Of a DNA stretch of 64,000 nucleotides, positions 8,518 to 18,450 are shown piece after piece. The stretch lies in the NCBI RefSeq assembly GCF_947500705.1, contig NZ_CANMSY010000005.1:1-64000 (forward strand). Reading direction: 5' to 3'. Each line of letters opens with the position of its first letter. Position 1 is the stretch's first letter. The notes under the pieces are model-generated. The model was not told the DNA's origin and made no database searches. It saw nothing but the letters and a program-made list of their open reading frames with translations. This DNA is from an uncultured Brachybacterium sp. (lineage in GTDB: Bacteria; Actinomycetota; Actinomycetes; Actinomycetales; Dermabacteraceae). The position numbers and the translations under genes were made by a program.

Positions 8518-11500
8518 ATGGCCCGCTGGTTCCTGGGCCCCCCCGCGTGGAAGGACATCGAGGCGGTCCTCTCGGACCGTCCGGCGGAGCTGGTCTCCCC
8601 GCCGGTCGTCATCGAGCACACCGGGAAGGCCTCCGATGACGCGTATCGGCCCGCGCGCGCCGTCGACTATGCGGAGCTGCATGCCCACTCCCACTTCAGC
8701 TTCCTCGACGGCGCCTCGAGCCCCGAGGACATGGCCGCGCAGGCCGCGAGGCTGGGGCTCGGCGCGCTCACCCTGGTCGACCATGACGGGCTGCCCGGTG
8801 CGGTGCGCTTCGCCAAGGCCGCGGCGGAGGCGGGGATCGCCACCGTCTTCGGGGCCGAGCTGACCCTGGGCCTCGAGCCCGGGGCGGAGGCGGCGAGCGC
8901 CACCCCGGTGATCTCCGCGTCACGGACCGGCGTCCCGGACCCGGAGGGGGAGCATCTGCTGGTGCTGGTGCGCGACACGGACGGCTACCGGCAGCTCTCG
9001 GCCGCGATCGCCCGCGCCCACCTCGACAGCAGGCAGAAGGCCGCCCCGCGCTACCGGCTCGCCGAGCTCTCCCGGCTCGCCCGCGAGGGGCACTGGCAGA
9101 TCCTCACCGGCTGCCGGAAGGGCTCGGTGACCCGCGCCGCGGCACCGCACCTGGAGGCCGGGGACCTCGAAGCGGCAGCCCACGCCGCCGCAGAGGCCAT
9201 CACGCGCCTGCTGGAGCTGTTCGGACCCGGCAACGTCGCCGTCGAGCTGATCGCCGGCGGCGGGGGAGAGGCGGACGAGCTGCACGACGCCCTCGCCCAG
9301 GGCGCGCGCCTGGTGCGCGAGAGCCACGGCCTGGACGCGGTCTCCCTGCCGCTGGTGGCGAGCACTAACGCCCACTACGCCCGCCCGGCGGACAAGCGCC
9401 TGGCGGACACCCACGCCGCCCTGCGCGCCGGGGTCCCGCTCGCCCAGGCCGACCCCTACCTCTCCTCCCGTCCCGCGCACCTGCGCAGCGGCGAGGAGAT
9501 GGCCCAGCTGCTGCCCCGCTATCCCGGCGCGATCGCCCACGCCGCGCGGCTGGGCCGGGACTGCGCCCTGGACCTGCGGCTGCTGGCCCCGGATCTGCCG
9601 CCCTTCCCGGTGCCGTCGGGGCATGACGAGGCCAGCTGGCTGATGGAGCTGGTGGAGATCGAGGGGCGCGAGCGCTACGGGCCCCGCCCGACGGCGGAGC
9701 GTCCCGAGCAGATCCCGGGGGCGTGGGCGCAGATCGACCACGAGCTGAAGGTCATCATCGACCTGCACTTCCCCGGCTACTTCCTGATCGTCCATGAGAT
9801 CGTCGACTTCTGCGGTGGGGAGGGGATCCTCGCCCAGGGGCGCGGCTCGGCCGCCAACAGTGCGGTCTGCTACGCGCTGGGGATCACCGCGGTCGAACCC
9901 GTCGGCCACCACCTGCTGTTCGAGCGGTTCCTGGCGCCGGAGCGGGACGGCCCGCCGGACATCGACATCGACATCGCCTCCGACCGCCGCGAGGAGGTGA
10001 TCCAGCACGTCTACGACCGCTACGGGCGGGAGAACGCCGCCCAGGTCGCCAACGTCATCACCTACCGGGCCAAGCTCGCGGTGCGCGACGCCGCCCGGGC
10101 GCTCGGCTACGACCCCGGCGCACAGGACGCCTTCGCCAAGCGGATCGAACGCTCCTTCTCCTCGCTCGCCGACGCCGACATCCCCGCCGACGTGATCGAG
10201 CTCGCCCACCGGCTGCGCGATGCCCCCCGCCACCTGGGCATCCACTCCGGTGGAATGGTGCTCGCGGACCGGCCGGTGATCGAGGTGTGCCCGGTGCAGT
10301 GGGCCGCGATGGAGAACCGCTCCGTGCTGCAGTGGGACAAGGAGGACTGCGCCGACGCAGGACTGGTGAAGTTCGACCTGCTGGGGCTGGGGATGCTCAC
10401 GGCGCTCGACCACGCACTGCAGATCGTCGCCGAGCACCACGGCCAGCACTTCGAGCTGCGCACCCTGCCGCAGGAGGACGAGGCGGTCTACGACATGCTG
10501 TGCGAGGGGGACAGCGTGGGCGTGTTCCAGGTGGAGTCCCGCGCCCAGATCTCCACCCTGCCGCGGCTGCGACCCCGGGTGTTCTACGACCTGGTGGTCG
10601 AGGTGGCACTGATCCGGCCCGGCCCCATCCAGGGCGGCTCCGTGCACCCCTACATCCGGCGCCGGAACAAGGAGGAGGAGGTCACCTTCCTCCACCCGAG
10701 GCTGGAGAAGTCCCTCGGCCGCACGCTCGGGATCCCGCTGTTCCAGGAGCAGCTGATGCAGATGGTGGTCGACGTCGCCGACTTCAGCCCCGCCCAGGCC
10801 GATCAGCTGCGCCGGGCGATGGGCTCCAAGCGCTCCACCCAGAAGATGCTCGAGCTCTCCGACGCACTGTTCGAGGGAATGGCCAAGCACGGGATCGTGG
10901 GGGAGGACGCCGACGCGGTCCACCGCAAGCTGCTCGCCTTCGCCAACTACGGCTTCCCCGAGTCCCACGCCTACTCCTTCGCCTACCTCGTCTACGCCAG
11001 CTCGTACCTGAAGTGCCACTACCCGGCGGCGTTCACCGCGGCGCTGCTGCGCTCCCAGCCGATGGGCTTCTACTCCCCGCAGTCGCTGGTCGCCGATGCT
11101 CGCCGCCACGGCGTGCTCACGCGCGGACCCGACGTGCTGCGCAGCCGTGCCCGCACGGATCTGGAGACCGACGAGGAGCATCACGGCTACCGGATCGAGG
11201 GCGAGCTCCGCCCCCAGATCCAGGGGGAGGCCGCCGCGGCCGGGCCCGCGATCCGGCTGGGCCTGGACCAGGTGCGCGGGATCAGCACCGAGACTGCGGA
11301 GGCGATCACGGGGGAGCGGGAGCGCGGCGGGGCCTTCGTCTCGGTCCCGGATCTCGCCCGACGGGTGCGGCTGACCGCCCGGCAGCTCGAAGCGCTGGCC
11401 ACCGCCGGGGCGCTGGACGCTCTGGCGAGCTCGCGCCGGCAGGCGCTGTGGGCCGCGGGGGCTGCCGCGCAGGAATCCCCGGGCACCCTGCCGCATCTCG

Positions 11501-11946
11501 CGATCGGTGCGCAGGCGCCGATGCTGCCGGGGATGAGCGAGGCGGAGCTCGCGACCGCCGATGCCTGGGCCACCGGCATCACCCTGGACGACCATCCGAT
11601 GGCGCTGCTGCGCGAGCGGCTCACGAAGGACGGGGTGCTCTCGATCGTCGGCACCCGCGAGGCGGAGGACTCCACCCGGATCCGGGTCGCCGGGGTGATC
11701 ACCCATCGCCAGCGCCCGGCGACAGCCGGGAACGTCACCTTCCTCAGCCTCGAGGACGAGACCGGGATCCTCAACGTGGTCTGCTCCCAGGGTTTCTGGG
11801 TGCGCCACCGGGCGCTGCTGCGCACCGCCCGGTCGGTCGTGCTGCGCGGCATCGTGGAGAACCGCACCGCGGCGGTGAGCCTGCTCGCCGACGACGTCAC
11901 CGCCCTGGACCTGGCCGCGGCGGGAAGGTCCAGGGACTTCCAGTGA
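8518..11946 (+). CDS. dnaE2: Error-prone DNA polymerase DnaE2 (ImuC)
   Basis: 1142 aa, the usual DnaE2 length. An N-terminal PHP domain (YAELHAHSHFSFLDGASSP) is followed by the C-family polymerase core with the catalytic PDIDIDIASDR and a C-terminal OB fold (IRVAGVITHRQRP...). It is shorter than replicative DnaE1 at the C-terminus, as expected. RBS AGGGAGA overlaps the imuB stop with a 7-nt spacing to the ATG. It carries out mutagenic bypass synthesis under SOS control. Confidence 0.96.
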   Translation: MARWFLGPPAWKDIEAVLSDRPAELVSPPVVIEHTGKASDDAYRPARAVDYAELHAHSHFSFLDGASSPEDMAAQAARLGLGALTLVDHDGLPGAVRFAKAAAEAGIATVFGAELTLGLEPGAEAASATPVISASRTGVPDPEGEHLLVLVRDTDGYRQLSAAIARAHLDSRQKAAPRYRLAELSRLAREGHWQILTGCRKGSVTRAAAPHLEAGDLEAAAHAAAEAITRLLELFGPGNVAVELIAGGGGEADELHDALAQGARLVRESHGLDAVSLPLVASTNAHYARPADKRLADTHAALRAGVPLAQADPYLSSRPAHLRSGEEMAQLLPRYPGAIAHAARLGRDCALDLRLLAPDLPPFPVPSGHDEASWLMELVEIEGRERYGPRPTAERPEQIPGAWAQIDHELKVIIDLHFPGYFLIVHEIVDFCGGEGILAQGRGSAANSAVCYALGITAVEPVGHHLLFERFLAPERDGPPDIDIDIASDRREEVIQHVYDRYGRENAAQVANVITYRAKLAVRDAARALGYDPGAQDAFAKRIERSFSSLADADIPADVIELAHRLRDAPRHLGIHSGGMVLADRPVIEVCPVQWAAMENRSVLQWDKEDCADAGLVKFDLLGLGMLTALDHALQIVAEHHGQHFELRTLPQEDEAVYDMLCEGDSVGVFQVESRAQISTLPRLRPRVFYDLVVEVALIRPGPIQGGSVHPYIRRRNKEEEVTFLHPRLEKSLGRTLGIPLFQEQLMQMVVDVADFSPAQADQLRRAMGSKRSTQKMLELSDALFEGMAKHGIVGEDADAVHRKLLAFANYGFPESHAYSFAYLVYASSYLKCHYPAAFTAALLRSQPMGFYSPQSLVADARRHGVLTRGPDVLRSRARTDLETDEEHHGYRIEGELRPQIQGEAAAAGPAIRLGLDQVRGISTETAEAITGERERGGAFVSVPDLARRVRLTARQLEALATAGALDALASSRRQALWAAGAAAQESPGTLPHLAIGAQAPMLPGMSEAELATADAWATGITLDDHPMALLRERLTKDGVLSIVGTREAEDSTRIRVAGVITHRQRPATAGNVTFLSLEDETGILNVVCSQGFWVRHRALLRTARSVVLRGIVENRTAAVSLLADDVTALDLAAAGRSRDFQ

Positions 11947-11947
11947 C

Positions 11948-14659
11948 TCAGGCTGCCGCCGGGACCGCCCCCGCGCCCACCCGCACGGAGCGCCGCGCGA
12001 AACGGGCCCTGCGCGAGGCCACCAGTGTCAGCAGCAGCGAGACCGCCGCCCACGCAACGATTGCCAGCAGGGTGCTCGAGGTGCTCACCAGCGATCCGCC
12101 GAGCGCCGCATGGACCAGGCCCTGGGTGACGATCGACAGCGGCATCAGCGAGCCGATCGACTGCAGCAGCTCCGGGGCGGTCTGCACCGGCACGATCCCC
12201 ACCAGCGTCACCACCTGCAGCACCATCAGCACGACCGAGGAGATCCGGCCGATCCGGTCGCCCAGGAGCGTCAGCAGCATCTGGTGCAGCGCGGCGAACA
12301 TGACCGCCCCGGCGAAGGCCACCAGGCCCACCGACAGCGGGGATAGCGGCGAGATGCCGATGGCGGTGAGCACCGCCAGCACCGCGATGGTCTGCACCAC
12401 CGCGATCAGCAGCGCCGGTGCCAGCGAGCGCAGCACCACCTGCCACATCGGCAGCGCCCGGTCCAGCAGGCTGCGCCGCAGCGCGGGCAGCAGCAGGAAG
12501 GTGCCGAAGGCGCCCAGCCACAGCGCGAGCGCGGTGACGAAGGGGAAGGTGGCGGTGTCCGCGCCGTTCGCCTCATTCTGCCGCTCCGCCTCGGTGCCGA
12601 CGGGAGCGGCGGCCATCTCACCCATCCGGGTGCGCTCGCTCTCGGTGTACGAGGGCACGGAATCCGCACCCTCGCGCAGACCGCCGGCCAGCTCCTCGGT
12701 GCCCTCGGCGAGACCGGTGGTGCCCTCGGCCAGCTCCTCGGTGCCGTCCGCGAGCTCCCCGGAGCCGTCGGCCAGCTGCTGACTGCCCTGCGCCAGCTGC
12801 TGCGCGCCGGTGCCGAGCTCGGTCGCACCCTCGGCCAGCTGATCGGTGCCATCGGCCAGCGCTCCGGCACCGTCGGCGCTGGTCCGGGCGCCGGTGGCGA
12901 GCTGTGAAGCGCCCTCGGCGAGCTGATCGACGCCGTCGGCGTACTGCACCAGCCCGTCATGCAGGCCGCTCACCCCGCTCACCAGCTCCCCGGCGCCGTC
13001 AGCGCTGGTACGGGCACCGGTCGCGAGCTGCTGGGCCGCGGTGGTGAGACCGGGGTTCTCGGCGGTGCCGTCCCCGTCGAAGACGGTCCCGATGCCCTGG
13101 GCGTAGGTCGCCACGCCCTCGGTGCCCTGGACCAGTCCCGGCTGCTCCTCGGTGCCGTTGAGGCCATCGGCGATCTGCTGGACGCCGCCCGCAGCGGTGC
13201 TCGCGCCATCGCCCACGCTCTGCGCGGTGGCGGTCAGGCCGGGGTTCTCGGCGGTGCCGTCGCCGTTCACGATGGTGTCGAGACCGCTGGCGGCCTCGCC
13301 CACCCCGGCGACATAGCCGGTCATCCCTCCAGCCTGCTGGCACAGGCCCTGGGCCTCAGGATCATCGGGGTAGCGCTCGGCGAAGCTGCACGCGGACTCC
13401 AGCATGGAGTCGGACAGTGCGCTCATGCCGGGATTCTCCGCAGTGCCGTCGCCCTCCACGAGCCCGTCGATGCCGCCGGCGACCTCCTCCACGGACTCGG
13501 AATAGGTGACCACGCCCTGCGCCCCCTGGGCGAGGCCCGGCTGCTCGGGGGTGCCGGCGAGCCCGTCGGCCGCCTGCTGCGCGCCCTGGCCGAGCTCCGC
13601 GGTGCCCTCCGCGACGCTCTGTGCAGTGGGGACCAGGCCGGGGTTCTCGGCGGTGCCGTCGCCCGTGACCGCAGTCCCGACCTGGGAGACGCCGTCCGCG
13701 AACTGCTCGATGCCGGTGGCGAGCTGATCGGCGCCGGCCTCGAGGCCCGGGTTCTCCGGGGTGCCGTCGCCTTCCACGCCGGCGGCGAGCAGGGAGGCGC
13801 CATCGAGCAGACCCGGCTGACCGTCGGCGCCGTTCATCCCCTCTTGCAGTCCGAGGACTCCCTCGGCGAGATCCTCGCTGCCCGTGGCCAGCTCATCGAG
13901 GCCGTCGGCGAGCGTGCGGGTCCCGTCGGCCGCCTGCCAGGTGCCATCGGCGAAGGTCCACACCCCGCCGGAGAACTCCTGCGCGCCCTCGGCCGCCTCC
14001 TCGCTGCCGTCGGCGAGGGTGCGGGTGCCCTCGGCGAGCTCCTGGGTGCCCTCGTCGAGATCGTTCGTGCCCTCGGACAGCTCTTCTGCACCGTCGGCGG
14101 CGTCGCTGAAGCCCTTGCCGAGGTCGTTGAAGCCGAGGTAGAGGCCATCGAGGTACTGCTGCGCCATCTGCCCGCCCATGGTGGAGGCGGAGGCCTCGGC
14201 GACAGCGGTGCCCACCAGGGCGTTGATCTGGCCGCTGGCATCGTTGGTGGTGACCTCGAGAATCGCCTGGGTGGCCTCGGGGGTGCCGATCGTCGCCAGA
14301 TCCTGCGAGAAGTTCTCGGGGATCACGACCACGGCGGAGTAGGTGCCGTCCTTCAGACCCTGCTCGGCGTCGTCCTGGCTGGTCAGCTGCCAGTCGAAGC
14401 CGGTGGTCTCCGGGGTGTCCTGCCCCTCGACGGTGCCAGGCTGGGTCAGCGCTCCCGCCAGCAGCCGACCGAAGGGAACGGTCTGGACCTCGCCGTCGGC
14501 GTCCTCGATCTCCGCGCCCGCATCGAGGTTCACGACCGCGGCGGGCACCGTGTCCAGGCGGTCCACGCGCCCGCTGAGCGCCCACATGCCCAGCGCCGCC
14601 ACCAGCAGGGGCAGCACCAGGACGACGATCAGCGTGCGGGGGTGCGTCAGGCGGTTCAT
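11948..14659 (-). CDS. YhgE/Pip-domain membrane protein with long repeat region
   Basis: 903 aa. One N-terminal helix (residues ~8-28) is followed by a very long extracytoplasmic region (about 100-680) of LxxGxxxLAxGxxxLxxG-type repeats. Five copies of GDGTxENPG(L/M) are dispersed through that region. About five C-terminal membrane helices (~690-885) are of ABC-2 permease type. The YhgE family includes phage-infection protein Pip and type VII-associated EsaA-like proteins. The ATG overlaps the MMPL stop (ATGA), so both are co-translated from the promoter near 17457. The stop is one base from the convergent dnaE2 stop. Its function is unknown; envelope transport or stabilisation of a secretion complex is inferred. 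Confidence 0.85.
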   Translation of the reverse strand: MNRLTHPRTLIVVLVLPLLVAALGMWALSGRVDRLDTVPAAVVNLDAGAEIEDADGEVQTVPFGRLLAGALTQPGTVEGQDTPETTGFDWQLTSQDDAEQGLKDGTYSAVVVIPENFSQDLATIGTPEATQAILEVTTNDASGQINALVGTAVAEASASTMGGQMAQQYLDGLYLGFNDLGKGFSDAADGAEELSEGTNDLDEGTQELAEGTRTLADGSEEAAEGAQEFSGGVWTFADGTWQAADGTRTLADGLDELATGSEDLAEGVLGLQEGMNGADGQPGLLDGASLLAAGVEGDGTPENPGLEAGADQLATGIEQFADGVSQVGTAVTGDGTAENPGLVPTAQSVAEGTAELGQGAQQAADGLAGTPEQPGLAQGAQGVVTYSESVEEVAGGIDGLVEGDGTAENPGMSALSDSMLESACSFAERYPDDPEAQGLCQQAGGMTGYVAGVGEAASGLDTIVNGDGTAENPGLTATAQSVGDGASTAAGGVQQIADGLNGTEEQPGLVQGTEGVATYAQGIGTVFDGDGTAENPGLTTAAQQLATGARTSADGAGELVSGVSGLHDGLVQYADGVDQLAEGASQLATGARTSADGAGALADGTDQLAEGATELGTGAQQLAQGSQQLADGSGELADGTEELAEGTTGLAEGTEELAGGLREGADSVPSYTESERTRMGEMAAAPVGTEAERQNEANGADTATFPFVTALALWLGAFGTFLLLPALRRSLLDRALPMWQVVLRSLAPALLIAVVQTIAVLAVLTAIGISPLSPLSVGLVAFAGAVMFAALHQMLLTLLGDRIGRISSVVLMVLQVVTLVGIVPVQTAPELLQSIGSLMPLSIVTQGLVHAALGGSLVSTSSTLLAIVAWAAVSLLLTLVASRRARFARRSVRVGAGAVPAAA

Positions 14660-17457
14660 GCGAGGGCTCCTTCGGGGGACGGCGCAGCATCGGTGGACGG
14701 CGCAGCGTCAGGGGACGGCGCGGGGGAGCGTTGGACGGACAGGGCGAGCAGCCGGCGAGGATCGCGCAGGCTTCCCAGCAGGCGACGTTCGGCGTCGACG
14801 GGATGGTCGGCGCGCGAGCCGACGATCACCGTGGCGCCCTTCTCCAGCAGCGCGTCGAGGCGCTCGATGAGGGTGTCGTCGTTCACCGTGGCGGCGTGGG
14901 CGAGGTCCTCGATCTGTTCGATGACGATCACCGCCCGGCCGATGCCGCGGCCATCGATCTCGGAGAGTCGGGACGCGACCGGTGCGCCGGCGCCGATCCA
15001 GTGGGCACGGCCCTGGATCGCCCCGAGGTCGTCGGGGGCCAGGCGGTCGTGGACGGCGAGGATGCCGGAGGCCGGGGTGTGGCGGCCTGCGGCGAGCGCG
15101 AGGAAGGTCGCGCGCGCGGCGTCATCGGGTGCGCGCACCACCAGCAGGGTTCCCGGAGCGATGGAGCCGGTGAGCGGCCCCACGGTGCCGGAGGCGCCGA
15201 GCAGCGGCGCGACGACCTGGTCCAGGCGCAGCGCGTTCTCTCCGTTCTCCTCGGTCCAGCGACGGTGCTCGAGCACCGCGGCCAGCCCCTCACCCTCGAC
15301 ATCCACCGTCGGCAGCGCCCGGGACAGCCATCCCGGCAACCACCAGGCGTGCCGGCCCAGCAGCGCGAGCACCGCGGGCACGAAGGTCATCCGCACCACG
15401 AAGGCATCGACCAGCACTCCGACCGCGAGCGCCACGGCGATCGGCTGCAGCATGAACCAGCCGGAGGTCACGAAGCCGGCGAACACGGCGACCATGATCA
15501 GCGCCGCGGCGGTGACCACCGGGGCGTTGGCGGTGAATCCGCGTTCGATCGCGCCGCGGGCATCGCCGGTGTGCACGAACTCCTCGCGCATGCGGGAGAC
15601 CAGGAAGACCTCGTAGTCCATGGCCAGGCCGAAGAGCACGCCCATCACCATGATCGGCATGAAGGAGACGACCGGGCCGTTGACGTCGACGAACAGCGGA
15701 CCGTTGAACCACCCGTACTCGAACACCATCGAGGTCACGCCGAACGCCGCGGCGACCGAGAACAGATAGCCGACGGATGCCTTGAGGGGCACCCAGATGG
15801 AGCGGAACACCAGCGCCAGCAGGATGAGGGAGAGGCCCACCACGAACAGCGCGAAGGGCAGCAGGGCGTCGGAGAGCTTGTCGGTGACGTCGATGCCGAC
15901 CGCGGTCGCGCCGGTGACGGTGACGTCGGAGATCGACAGCTCGTCCTCCCAGCCGTCGGCGCTGCCGCGCAGCGCGGCGACCAGGTCCTTGGTGGACTGG
16001 TCGGTGGGTCCGCCCTCGGGGATCACGATCACCACGGCCAGGTCGGCGCCCCGGTTGGGGGTCGCCATCTGGATCTCCTTGACATGGTCGAGGGAGGCGA
16101 TGTCGCTCTCCAGCTCGTCGACCACGCCGAGTGGATCAGTGGTGTTGATGATGTCGGCGGTGACCAGCAGGGGACCGTTGTAGCCGGGGCCGAACTCCTC
16201 GGCGACCAGGTCGTAGGTGTCCCGGGCGGAGGTGCCCTGCGGCTCGGTGCCGAGGTCCGGCAGCGCCAGCTCGAGGTCCTTGATCGGGATGGCGAGGGCG
16301 CCGACGCCGATGATCACCAGCAGGATCGTCAGCGCAGGCACCTTGGTGACCAGGCGCACCCAGGTGCGGCCGAAGCTGCGACGGGGCCGTGCCTCCGGAT
16401 CCGGGGCCGGCAGCCTGCCGCCGTGCTCCGCCATCCGTCGACGGATCTTGCGGGGGCGCAGCCGCTCACCGAGGATCCCCATCATCGCCGGGAGCATGGT
16501 GAGCGCGACGACCACGGACAGGGCGACAGTGGCCGCGGCGGCGACGCCCATCACCGTGAGGAAGGGGATGCCGGTGATGAACAGTCCCACCAGCGCGACG
16601 ATCACGGTCATGCCGGCGAAGATCACTGCGCTGCCGGAGGTGGCCAGCGCCTTGCCGATCGATTCGAGGACGTCATCGCCCTGGCTGAGCTGGTCGCGGT
16701 GGCGCGAGAGGATGAACAGCGCATAGTCGATGCCGACGGCGAGGCCGAGCATCGCGCCGAGCGCGGTGGTCACCGAGGGGATCTCGACCCCGGCCGAGAG
16801 TGCGACCAGGGCGAGCATCGAGACGCCCACGCCGACGATCGCGGTGATGATCGGGATGACCGCAGGGATCAGCGAGCGGAACACGATCGCGAGGATCAGC
16901 AGCGCGACGATGACGCCGATCACCTCACCGGCGCCGAAGGGGATCTCCGCGCTCTGGAGCACCTGCCCGCCGATATGGGTGCCGAGCGAGGGGGTCTCCG
17001 CCTCCTCGACCAGCTGCGTGATCTCGGCGATGGACTCTGCGGGGTACTCCCCGTCGTACGGTGCCATCTGGAACTGGGCGATGATCGCGGTGTCGTCCTC
17101 GGTGCGCGTACCGGGGGCGAGGTCATCGAAGGGTGAAGGCGCCGCCGCGACGCCGTCGACGGCGGCGATCTCGCCCATCAGCGCCTCGATCTCGTCCTGA
17201 TGCTCATCGACCGTGACGCCGTCGGGGGTCACCAGCACCACCTGGCCGGCGGTGCCGCCCAGCTCCGGGAACCGCTGGGCGAGAGCATCGATGCCGCGCT
17301 GCCCCTCGGTGCCGGGGATCTCGATGTCGGTGGCGAAGGTGCCGCCGAGGCCGACGGCGAGGCCGCCCACGATCAGCAGCAGTGCGATCCAGGCGCCGAC
17401 GATCTTCCAGCGCAGGGAGGCCATCAGACGACCGAGGCGGTACAGGGACGAGGACAC
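14656..17457 (-). CDS. MMPL/RND-family transporter with degenerate ABC-like C-terminal domain
   Basis: 933 aa. Two RND halves, each one helix plus a periplasmic loop plus five helices (about 1-710), with the membrane segments DYALFIL and DYEVFLV typical of MMPL proton relays. After residue ~720 comes a soluble tail unlike MmpL proteins. It has a nucleotide-binding-like beta strand GTLLVVRAPDDAARATF where an ABC P-loop should be (~770), and a Walker-B-like RAVIVIEQIEDL (~842) followed by an H-loop-like strand. The lysine and glycines of the P-loop are missing. GTG 17457 was chosen for its GGAGGT ribosome site; the frame continues to 17502. It forms an operon with YhgE and is divergent from TetR. 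Confidence 0.87.
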   Translation of the reverse strand: MSSSLYRLGRLMASLRWKIVGAWIALLLIVGGLAVGLGGTFATDIEIPGTEGQRGIDALAQRFPELGGTAGQVVLVTPDGVTVDEHQDEIEALMGEIAAVDGVAAAPSPFDDLAPGTRTEDDTAIIAQFQMAPYDGEYPAESIAEITQLVEEAETPSLGTHIGGQVLQSAEIPFGAGEVIGVIVALLILAIVFRSLIPAVIPIITAIVGVGVSMLALVALSAGVEIPSVTTALGAMLGLAVGIDYALFILSRHRDQLSQGDDVLESIGKALATSGSAVIFAGMTVIVALVGLFITGIPFLTVMGVAAAATVALSVVVALTMLPAMMGILGERLRPRKIRRRMAEHGGRLPAPDPEARPRRSFGRTWVRLVTKVPALTILLVIIGVGALAIPIKDLELALPDLGTEPQGTSARDTYDLVAEEFGPGYNGPLLVTADIINTTDPLGVVDELESDIASLDHVKEIQMATPNRGADLAVVIVIPEGGPTDQSTKDLVAALRGSADGWEDELSISDVTVTGATAVGIDVTDKLSDALLPFALFVVGLSLILLALVFRSIWVPLKASVGYLFSVAAAFGVTSMVFEYGWFNGPLFVDVNGPVVSFMPIMVMGVLFGLAMDYEVFLVSRMREEFVHTGDARGAIERGFTANAPVVTAAALIMVAVFAGFVTSGWFMLQPIAVALAVGVLVDAFVVRMTFVPAVLALLGRHAWWLPGWLSRALPTVDVEGEGLAAVLEHRRWTEENGENALRLDQVVAPLLGASGTVGPLTGSIAPGTLLVVRAPDDAARATFLALAAGRHTPASGILAVHDRLAPDDLGAIQGRAHWIGAGAPVASRLSEIDGRGIGRAVIVIEQIEDLAHAATVNDDTLIERLDALLEKGATVIVGSRADHPVDAERRLLGSLRDPRRLLALSVQRSPAPSPDAAPSTDAAPSPEGALA

Positions 17458-17520
17458 GAGACCTCCAGGACGGCACGAGCAGGGGGAGACGTCGGGCCCC
17501 ACTGGAGACGCCCACGCATT

Positions 17521-17552
17521 CGATACACGAACGTATCGGTGCGATAGTATCG
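17521..17552. promoter_or_regulatory. Paired palindromes, candidate TetR operators
   Basis: CGATAC-ACGAAC-GTATCG (17521-17538) and CGATA-G-TATCG (17542-17552) share the CGATA/TATCG half-sites and lie between the divergent mmpL-like and tetR genes. They probably bind the TetR regulator and control both directions. Confidence 0.7.
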
Positions 17553-17654
17553 GCTGGTCCGCACGGACTTCAACGCCAGCTGCGCATTGCCGGGGTGAGA
17601 GTCATCCCACCCCAGCCCGCCCCCAGCGGCCCCACCGCACCCCCACGAGGAGCC

Positions 17655-18320
17655 ATGAGCGATCTGTTCGAGCCGCTGCCTGAGTCCGCCGGCACCCGGC
17701 GCCGGGAGAACACGCGCGCCAAGCTCGTGCGGGCCTCGCTCGAGGTCTTCGTCGAGAAAGGTGTCGACGGTGCGACGGTCGACGATCTCGCCAAGGCGGC
17801 CGGGTTCACCCGCGGAGCCTTCTACTCGAACTTCTCCACCAAGGAGGAGGTCTTCACCGCTCTGTTCGACGAGGTGACCGCAGAGCTCATCGGCATCGCG
17901 AACAGCTCCGTCGAGGACGCGGTGGCCCAGGCCTCCGCTCAGAACTCCCGGCGACTGCCCGACCTCGACGATGCCGGCGTGATGCTCGCGGTGTTCGAGG
18001 GGATCCGACCCTTCGGCCGCCAGTGGTATCTGCTCTATTCCGATGCGATCGCGCACTCCCTGCGGGACGAGCAGATGCGGGTGGAGCTCGCCGTGCAGCG
18101 TGAGCGGCTGCGAGACGAGATCGGGGCCATGCTCTCGCTGCGGCTGGAGGCGTCCGGGGCCCGCGCACTGCTGGCACCGGAGGACCTCGCGCAGCTGCTG
18201 ATCGGCATCTTCATCGACCTCATGCTGCGCGAGCACATGGAGCAGCGGGACGTCACCGAGCTTGCTGCGACCACCATCCTGGGCACGCTGCAGGCCTTCA
18301 TAGCGCCGCGCGCGGACTGA
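17655..18320 (+). CDS. TetR/AcrR-family transcriptional regulator
   Basis: 221 aa. The N-terminal HTH is VDDLAKAAGFTRGAFYSNFSTKEEV (read as two parts, residues ~45-70), which is canonical TetR. The C-terminal ligand/dimer domain contains a long hydrophobic pocket region ending IFIDLMLREHM. ATG 17655 is preceded by CGAGGA. It is divergent from the MMPL-YhgE operon with paired palindromes between, so it is likely the operon's repressor. Ligand unknown. Confidence 0.9.
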   Translation: MSDLFEPLPESAGTRRRENTRAKLVRASLEVFVEKGVDGATVDDLAKAAGFTRGAFYSNFSTKEEVFTALFDEVTAELIGIANSSVEDAVAQASAQNSRRLPDLDDAGVMLAVFEGIRPFGRQWYLLYSDAIAHSLRDEQMRVELAVQRERLRDEIGAMLSLRLEASGARALLAPEDLAQLLIGIFIDLMLREHMEQRDVTELAATTILGTLQAFIAPRAD

Positions 18321-18450
18321 GCACCGCGAGCGAGCGAGGGTCCCAGTTCGGGGTGGTCTGACCGTTTCGCCGCGACACGCCGGGTTCAGCAGCGACGGCT
18401 CCCCCGGGGAGCGGTTCCGCGTACGGTGGCCGCGGTGTGACGCTCGTCGC

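Noticed and set aside
10287-11943. Long overlapping frames within dnaE2 on both strands
   Set aside because: Arg/Pro/Gly-rich shadow translations; dnaE2 has complete motifs in its own frame.
13000-14000. DNA minisatellite within the YhgE gene
   Set aside because: The repetition follows protein repeats with diverged codons, so it is coding repetition rather than a tandem DNA array.
12959-17136. Long plus-strand frames opposite the YhgE and MMPL genes (hundreds of codons)
   Set aside because: They are shadows of very GC-rich repeated codons on the minus strand: Gln/His/Gly/Arg-rich translations, no RBS and no known motif.
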